Assembly (NCBI RefSeq): GCF_001693335.1
Contig: NZ_CP016503.1
Coordinates: forward strand, 1,426,001-1,490,000
Origin: Helicobacter enhydrae
GTDB lineage: Bacteria; Campylobacterota; Campylobacteria; Campylobacterales; Helicobacteraceae
DNA: 64,000 nucleotides
Direction: 5' to 3'
Each line of letters starts with the position of its first letter. Position 1 is the stretch's first letter. Under the pieces are notes generated by a model. It had not been told where the DNA came from. It saw nothing but the letters and a program-made list of their open reading frames with translations, and did not search any database. The translations under genes and the position numbers were made by a program. Shown piece after piece: positions 60,495 to 64,000 of this stretch.

Positions 60495-60956
60495 TCACTC
60501 AAGCAAAGAACTAGCATTTTGGCGTATCGCCTCATAAAGCACCGCTCCCACACAAGTGGCGAGATTGATACTGCGTCCTTGTCGCATTGGAAGTGTGAGT
60601 GTTTGGCTTGAGTGTGTGTGCAAAATGTCCTCTCTCAACCCCGCATCTTCGCGACCAAAATACAAAAAGCATTCATCTTTGAGGTTTGCTTCAAAATAAT
60701 TGCGTTTGCCTTTTGTCGAAAGGAAGAAATGCTCTTCATTGGGTGGATAATGTTGCCAAAAATGCTCCAAATGATCCCATTCATACTTTTCTAGTGCGTC
60801 CCAATAATCCATTCCTGCACGCTTGAGATGTTTTTGGGAAAGCAGAAAGCCTAATGGGTGGATGAGGTGCAATCTCGCCCACCCTGCCAAACATAGCCTT
60901 CCGATATTGCCTGTGTTTTGTGGGATTCTAGGTTCAACCAAAACGATATTAAACAT
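60495..60956 (-). CDS. trmL: tRNA (cytidine(34)-2'-O)-methyltransferase
   Basis: 153 residues from ATG at 60956 (MFNIVLVEPRIPQNTGNIGRLCLA), preceded by AAGGAG; an open frame to 61091 is upstream shadow. SPOUT fold: FGREDAGL and PMRQGRSINLATCVGAVLYE form the knotted SAM site. It methylates the wobble base of tRNA-Leu. It is convergent with rny, stop to stop. Confidence 0.93.
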   Translation of the reverse strand: MFNIVLVEPRIPQNTGNIGRLCLAGWARLHLIHPLGFLLSQKHLKRAGMDYWDALEKYEWDHLEHFWQHYPPNEEHFFLSTKGKRNYFEANLKDECFLYFGREDAGLREDILHTHSSQTLTLPMRQGRSINLATCVGAVLYEAIRQNASSLLE

Positions 60957-61042
60957 AAGTCTCCTTGGAGGTAAAGTGATTGCTAGAAGTATAATGAGAG
61001 TTATTGATAAAATATTTAAAAATGATTTTTTGAGGTGTTGTG

Positions 61043-61750
61043 ATGAAGATTTTGTTTTCTCCAAGCGAGGGTAAAAGGTATATAAAATCATCTAAAAGTG
61101 AAGGGATGCTAGAGAGACATCAAAGGATTTATGATGCGTATGCAGACTTTGTGGGCAAGGCGACTCTAGAGGAGCTTTCCAGAATCACTGGATTTAGCAA
61201 GGAAAAAGAAATATTGGAGTTTTTGGAAAAAATGCAAAAACCTAGTCTGCAAAGAGCGATAGAGCTTTATGATGGGGTGGCTTATGATGCGTTGGATTAT
61301 GGGAGTTTGACTTCAGAGCAGAGGCATTTTGTCAGTGAGAGCGTGTTGATTTTTTCCAATCTTTTTGGCGTTGTTGGGGCAGATAGTTTGTTGCCTTTTT
61401 ACAAATTGAAGCAGGGGACTGGGTTTGGCGGATTTGGCACAAAAAATCTTTATCAAGAACAATATGAGATCTATAGAGAAATGATTGAGGGGGAGTTTGT
61501 GGTGGATTTGCGTGCAGAGTTTTACAAAAAGCTCTATAGCGTAGGGGAGCATTGTTTTGAGTTTGAGTTTCTCAAAGATGGCAAAAAGGTGAGCCATTAT
61601 GCGAAGTATTATCGCGGTCTTGTATTGCGTGTGATTGCTCAAAATGCTTCTCTTGATGGTATAGAGGAAGCACTAGAGGAATACGGATTGCAAAGTGTGG
61701 GAAGCAAAGAAAGTAGCAAAAAAACTACTTTGATCTTTGCAATTTCTTAG
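61043..61750 (+). CDS. yaaA: YaaA-family peroxide stress protein
   Basis: 235 residues from ATG at 61043. KILFSPSEGK at the start, YDGVAYDALDYGSLT, ILSNLFGVVGADSLLPFYKLKQG-type core and KYYRGLVLRVIAQN match YaaA/DUF328 proteins, which in E. coli limit intracellular iron during peroxide stress and bind DNA. It is a single gene, divergent from trmL. Confidence 0.9.
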   Translation: MKILFSPSEGKRYIKSSKSEGMLERHQRIYDAYADFVGKATLEELSRITGFSKEKEILEFLEKMQKPSLQRAIELYDGVAYDALDYGSLTSEQRHFVSESVLIFSNLFGVVGADSLLPFYKLKQGTGFGGFGTKNLYQEQYEIYREMIEGEFVVDLRAEFYKKLYSVGEHCFEFEFLKDGKKVSHYAKYYRGLVLRVIAQNASLDGIEEALEEYGLQSVGSKESSKKTTLIFAIS

Positions 61751-61809
61751 AGCTTTGCTAGAATATTGCTATTGTTTAGAAGTTTAGCCCCTATTGGATG
61801 AAGGTCAAG

Positions 61810-63564
61810 ATGATGAGAAAAATAAAAATTACAGAAAATTCCCTGCGTGATGGAGTGCAGTCGTTGTTGGCTACACGCGTGCAAACTCAAGATATGATCG
61901 AAGTCGCTAGGATTTTTGAGGAGATTGGGTTTCATAGTGTGGAAGTTTGGGGCGGGGCGACTTATGATGCGTGTTTGAGATTTCTCAATGAAGATCCATT
62001 TGAGCGTCTAAAGGTATTCAAAGAAATTTTCAAAACAACGCCATTGCAAATGTTGCTACGCGGTCAAAATCTTGTGGGCTACAAACACTATAGTGATGAG
62101 ATTGTCAAGGAGTTTATCAAGCTTAGCGCACAAGGCGGGGTGGATATTTTCAGAATCTTTGATGCACTCAATGATGTGCGTAATGTCCAAACAAGCGTAG
62201 AAGCGGTTTTGAAAAATGGCAAACATCCTCAAGGGGCGATTTGCTACACCACTTCACCAGCACATAAACTTGAGGATTTTTTGAAGTATGCTAGAGAGTT
62301 GGTCGCAGTTGGGTGTCAGAGTTTGGCAATCAAAGATATGGCAGGATTGTTGCGTCCCTATGATGCCTATGAGCTTGTGAAGATGATCAAAGGTGAGTTG
62401 GGCGTAGAATTGAGTGTGCATATTCATTTTACGACAGGCTTTGCTTTTGGAAGTTTGCTCAAGGCGATTGAGGCAGGTGCTGATGTGGTGGATTTGAGCA
62501 ATAGTGCTTTGAGCTGTGGCACCTCTCATTCTAGCACACAGGCGATGGTGGCAACACTGCAAGGGACGCAATGGGATAGCGGACTGAGCCTTGAAAAAAT
62601 GGAGGTCGCAAGTAAGATATTGCGTGAAGTGAGGAAAAAATATCAGGCTTTTGAATCAGAGTTCAATCAGATTGATACTGAGATTTTGGCGACACAGATT
62701 CCTGGCGGTATGATTTCAAATCTTGCAAGTCAGCTCAAAGAGCAAAATGCCCTAGATCGGATGGAAGAGGTCGCACAGGAGATTATCAAAGTGAGGAGGG
62801 ATTTTGGATACATCCCACTTGTGACACCCACTAGCCAAATCGTTGGCACTCAAGCAGTTTTGAATGTGTTGCAAGGTGAGCGTTATAAGACTTTGAGCTT
62901 GGAGTCCAAAAATCTCATTTTGGGGCATTATGGTCGCACTCCGATAGAAATAGATTCGCAATTAGTGCAACGGGTGCATTCTGAAGAAGCGGCAAAAAGT
63001 AGCGATGTGTTGGAGAATGAACAAAAAAGCCTTGAGCAAATCTGCCAAGAATCTCAAGAGTTTGCTAGAAGTGCAACAGATGTGATTTCGTATGCACTCT
63101 TTGGTGATATAGCCAAGCGTTTTTTACAGAATGAGGTGTCAGCTCCAAATCTTGAAACACAGGAAAATCTAGCTATCCAAAATTGCTTTGAAGTGCTTTG
63201 TGATGGCAAAAAGCGTAAGGTTGAGATTGTGTCAATCCACAATCAAGAATCAGGGGCAAATATACTTGTAAGCATTGATGGCAAGGAGAGAAGCCTAGAT
63301 ATTTCTGTCATCCAAGAGGCTCAAACCACTACAGAAGCACAACAAAAAAATGCGATTTATACCCCTATGGCAGGTAATGTTGTGAAATGTTTGGTTGATG
63401 TGGGGCAAAGGGTTGCTAGTGGGGAAGTGGTGGCGGTGATTGAAGCGATGAAAATGGAAAATGAGATTGTCAGTCCCAAGGATTGTATCATCAAGGAAGT
63501 GTGCGTGCAGGTGGGTCAAACTCTCTCTAGTGGTCAAAAAATGTTTGTTTTGGAGGAGGAGTGA
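61810..63564 (+). CDS. Pyruvate carboxylase subunit B / oxaloacetate decarboxylase alpha subunit
   Basis: About 584 residues (start 61810 or 61798). The HMGL-like carboxyltransferase domain has ITENSLRDGVQSLLATR, VEVWGGATYDACLRFLNEDPFERL and LAIKDMAGLL; a C-terminal biotinyl domain has VIEAMKMENEIVSPK. It uses biotin-bound CO2 with pyruvate or oxaloacetate. No partner subunit is adjacent, so pyruvate carboxylase B or sodium-pump alpha cannot be separated here. The stop overlaps ddl by ATGA. Confidence 0.9.
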   Translation: MMRKIKITENSLRDGVQSLLATRVQTQDMIEVARIFEEIGFHSVEVWGGATYDACLRFLNEDPFERLKVFKEIFKTTPLQMLLRGQNLVGYKHYSDEIVKEFIKLSAQGGVDIFRIFDALNDVRNVQTSVEAVLKNGKHPQGAICYTTSPAHKLEDFLKYARELVAVGCQSLAIKDMAGLLRPYDAYELVKMIKGELGVELSVHIHFTTGFAFGSLLKAIEAGADVVDLSNSALSCGTSHSSTQAMVATLQGTQWDSGLSLEKMEVASKILREVRKKYQAFESEFNQIDTEILATQIPGGMISNLASQLKEQNALDRMEEVAQEIIKVRRDFGYIPLVTPTSQIVGTQAVLNVLQGERYKTLSLESKNLILGHYGRTPIEIDSQLVQRVHSEEAAKSSDVLENEQKSLEQICQESQEFARSATDVISYALFGDIAKRFLQNEVSAPNLETQENLAIQNCFEVLCDGKKRKVEIVSIHNQESGANILVSIDGKERSLDISVIQEAQTTTEAQQKNAIYTPMAGNVVKCLVDVGQRVASGEVVAVIEAMKMENEIVSPKDCIIKEVCVQVGQTLSSGQKMFVLEEE

Positions 63565-64000
63565 TGAGACTAGGGCTTGCATTTGGTGGATGCAGTTTTG
63601 AGCATGAGATCAGTATCGTAAGTGCGATTTCTGTTTGCAAGATTTTGCCTCAAGTTGAATTCTGTATTTTTTTGGATTTGGAGCATCAGTTTTATTGGAT
63701 TCCCAAATCAAAAATGTCTTCTAAGCTGTTTTCATCAGGGGAATACAAAAAATGCAAACAACTTGTTTTGGGTGCGATGGATTTCTATGTCAAAGGGCTG
63801 ATGGGGCATTCTAAGCTCGGAGTTGAGTGTGTGTTGAGTTTGATACACGGAGGAGATGGGGAGGATGGAGTGTTTTCAAGTTTGCTTGATTTTTATCGCA
63901 TCCCCTATATTGCTCCACGCCCTGATGCTTGTGTTTTGAGTTATGATAAGGCATTGAGCAAGGTTTATGCCCAAAGTCGTGGGGTCAAGGTTTTGCCTTT
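63564..64000 (+). CDS. ddl: D-alanine--D-alanine ligase (partial, C-terminus beyond right edge)
   Basis: About 145 residues are visible from ATG at 63564, behind GGAGGAG. LGLAFGGCSFEHEISIVSAISV matches the N-terminal GG.S.EHE.S motif, and SLIHGGDGEDGVFSSLLDFYRIPYIAP matches the HG.GEDG..Q loop of Ddl. It makes the D-Ala-D-Ala dipeptide for peptidoglycan. The ATP-grasp half lies beyond the window. Confidence 0.92.
   Translation, partial: MRLGLAFGGCSFEHEISIVSAISVCKILPQVEFCIFLDLEHQFYWIPKSKMSSKLFSSGEYKKCKQLVLGAMDFYVKGLMGHSKLGVECVLSLIHGGDGEDGVFSSLLDFYRIPYIAPRPDACVLSYDKALSKVYAQSRGVKVLP

Noticed and set aside
1-64000. CRISPR array or cas genes
   Set aside because: No regular direct repeats with unique spacers and no Cas-like protein anywhere in the window.

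Overview
The window comes from a Helicobacter-type member of the Campylobacterota, probably not H. pylori itself. The evidence is gene content and order: hrcA-grpE-dnaK; nudH-lysC-hobA-holB-folP on one strand; flgM-flgN-flgK; fbp/rpe-dnaQ; dcd, accB, accC and pseC; fabG-acpP-fabF-accA. HobA is a Campylobacterota DnaA-binding protein and PseC belongs to flagellin pseudaminic acid synthesis. The species cannot be fixed from the sequence alone.

Layout. 1-21752 is core chromosome: a class II aldolase-like gene (cut by the left edge), the heat-shock operon behind a degenerate CIRCE-like site, a 1-kb gene-free repeat-rich stretch, the nudH-to-folP operon, the flagellar hook-associated cluster, fbp and rpe, two tRNA genes, rpsU, dcd, and acetyl-CoA carboxylase genes followed by pseC. 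21906-22239 and 47779-48329 are the two halves of one DpnII-type restriction endonuclease gene. Between them sits a complete-looking 25.5-kb Mu-type transposable prophage (22240-47778) with 20-bp perfect terminal inverted repeats starting TG and ending CA. To its right are the DpnA-like methyltransferase of the split restriction system, an AIPR-family abortive-infection-type gene, a TauE/SafE permease and an orphan methyltransferase. 52714-64000 is core again: fatty acid synthesis (fabG, acpP, fabF, accA), a glycosylase-like pseudogene, a peptidyl-arginine-deiminase-family gene, folate salvage, rny, trmL, yaaA, a biotin-dependent carboxylase/decarboxylase alpha subunit, and the start of ddl (cut by the right edge).

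The prophage has its immunity end at the right. A LexA-like repressor and a membrane-anchored partner read rightward. Ner-like protein, DDE transposase (MuA), AAA+ target activator (MuB), several small early genes, Gam, a DUF721/DciA-like protein, gp16 and a Mor-like activator read leftward. The head-start block (small and large terminase, portal, F-like minor head protein with a nuclease-like tail, a PAPS-reductase-like protein, G) lies on the plus strand. Protease/scaffold, capsid, lysis genes and a siphovirus-like tail lie on the minus strand. The tail module has a likely -1 frameshift chaperone pair, a 1071-residue tape measure and a seven-repeat RCC1-like propeller protein at its distal end.

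Points of most interest: a transposable phage inserted in a restriction gene while the matching methyltransferase stays intact; an oppositely oriented head module; an RCC1-type propeller as presumptive tail tip or fibre; a PAPS-reductase-like gene inside the head operon; a Gly/Ser-rich repeat linker in the transposase; and a palindromic operator present both at the repressor promoter and inside the transposase gene.
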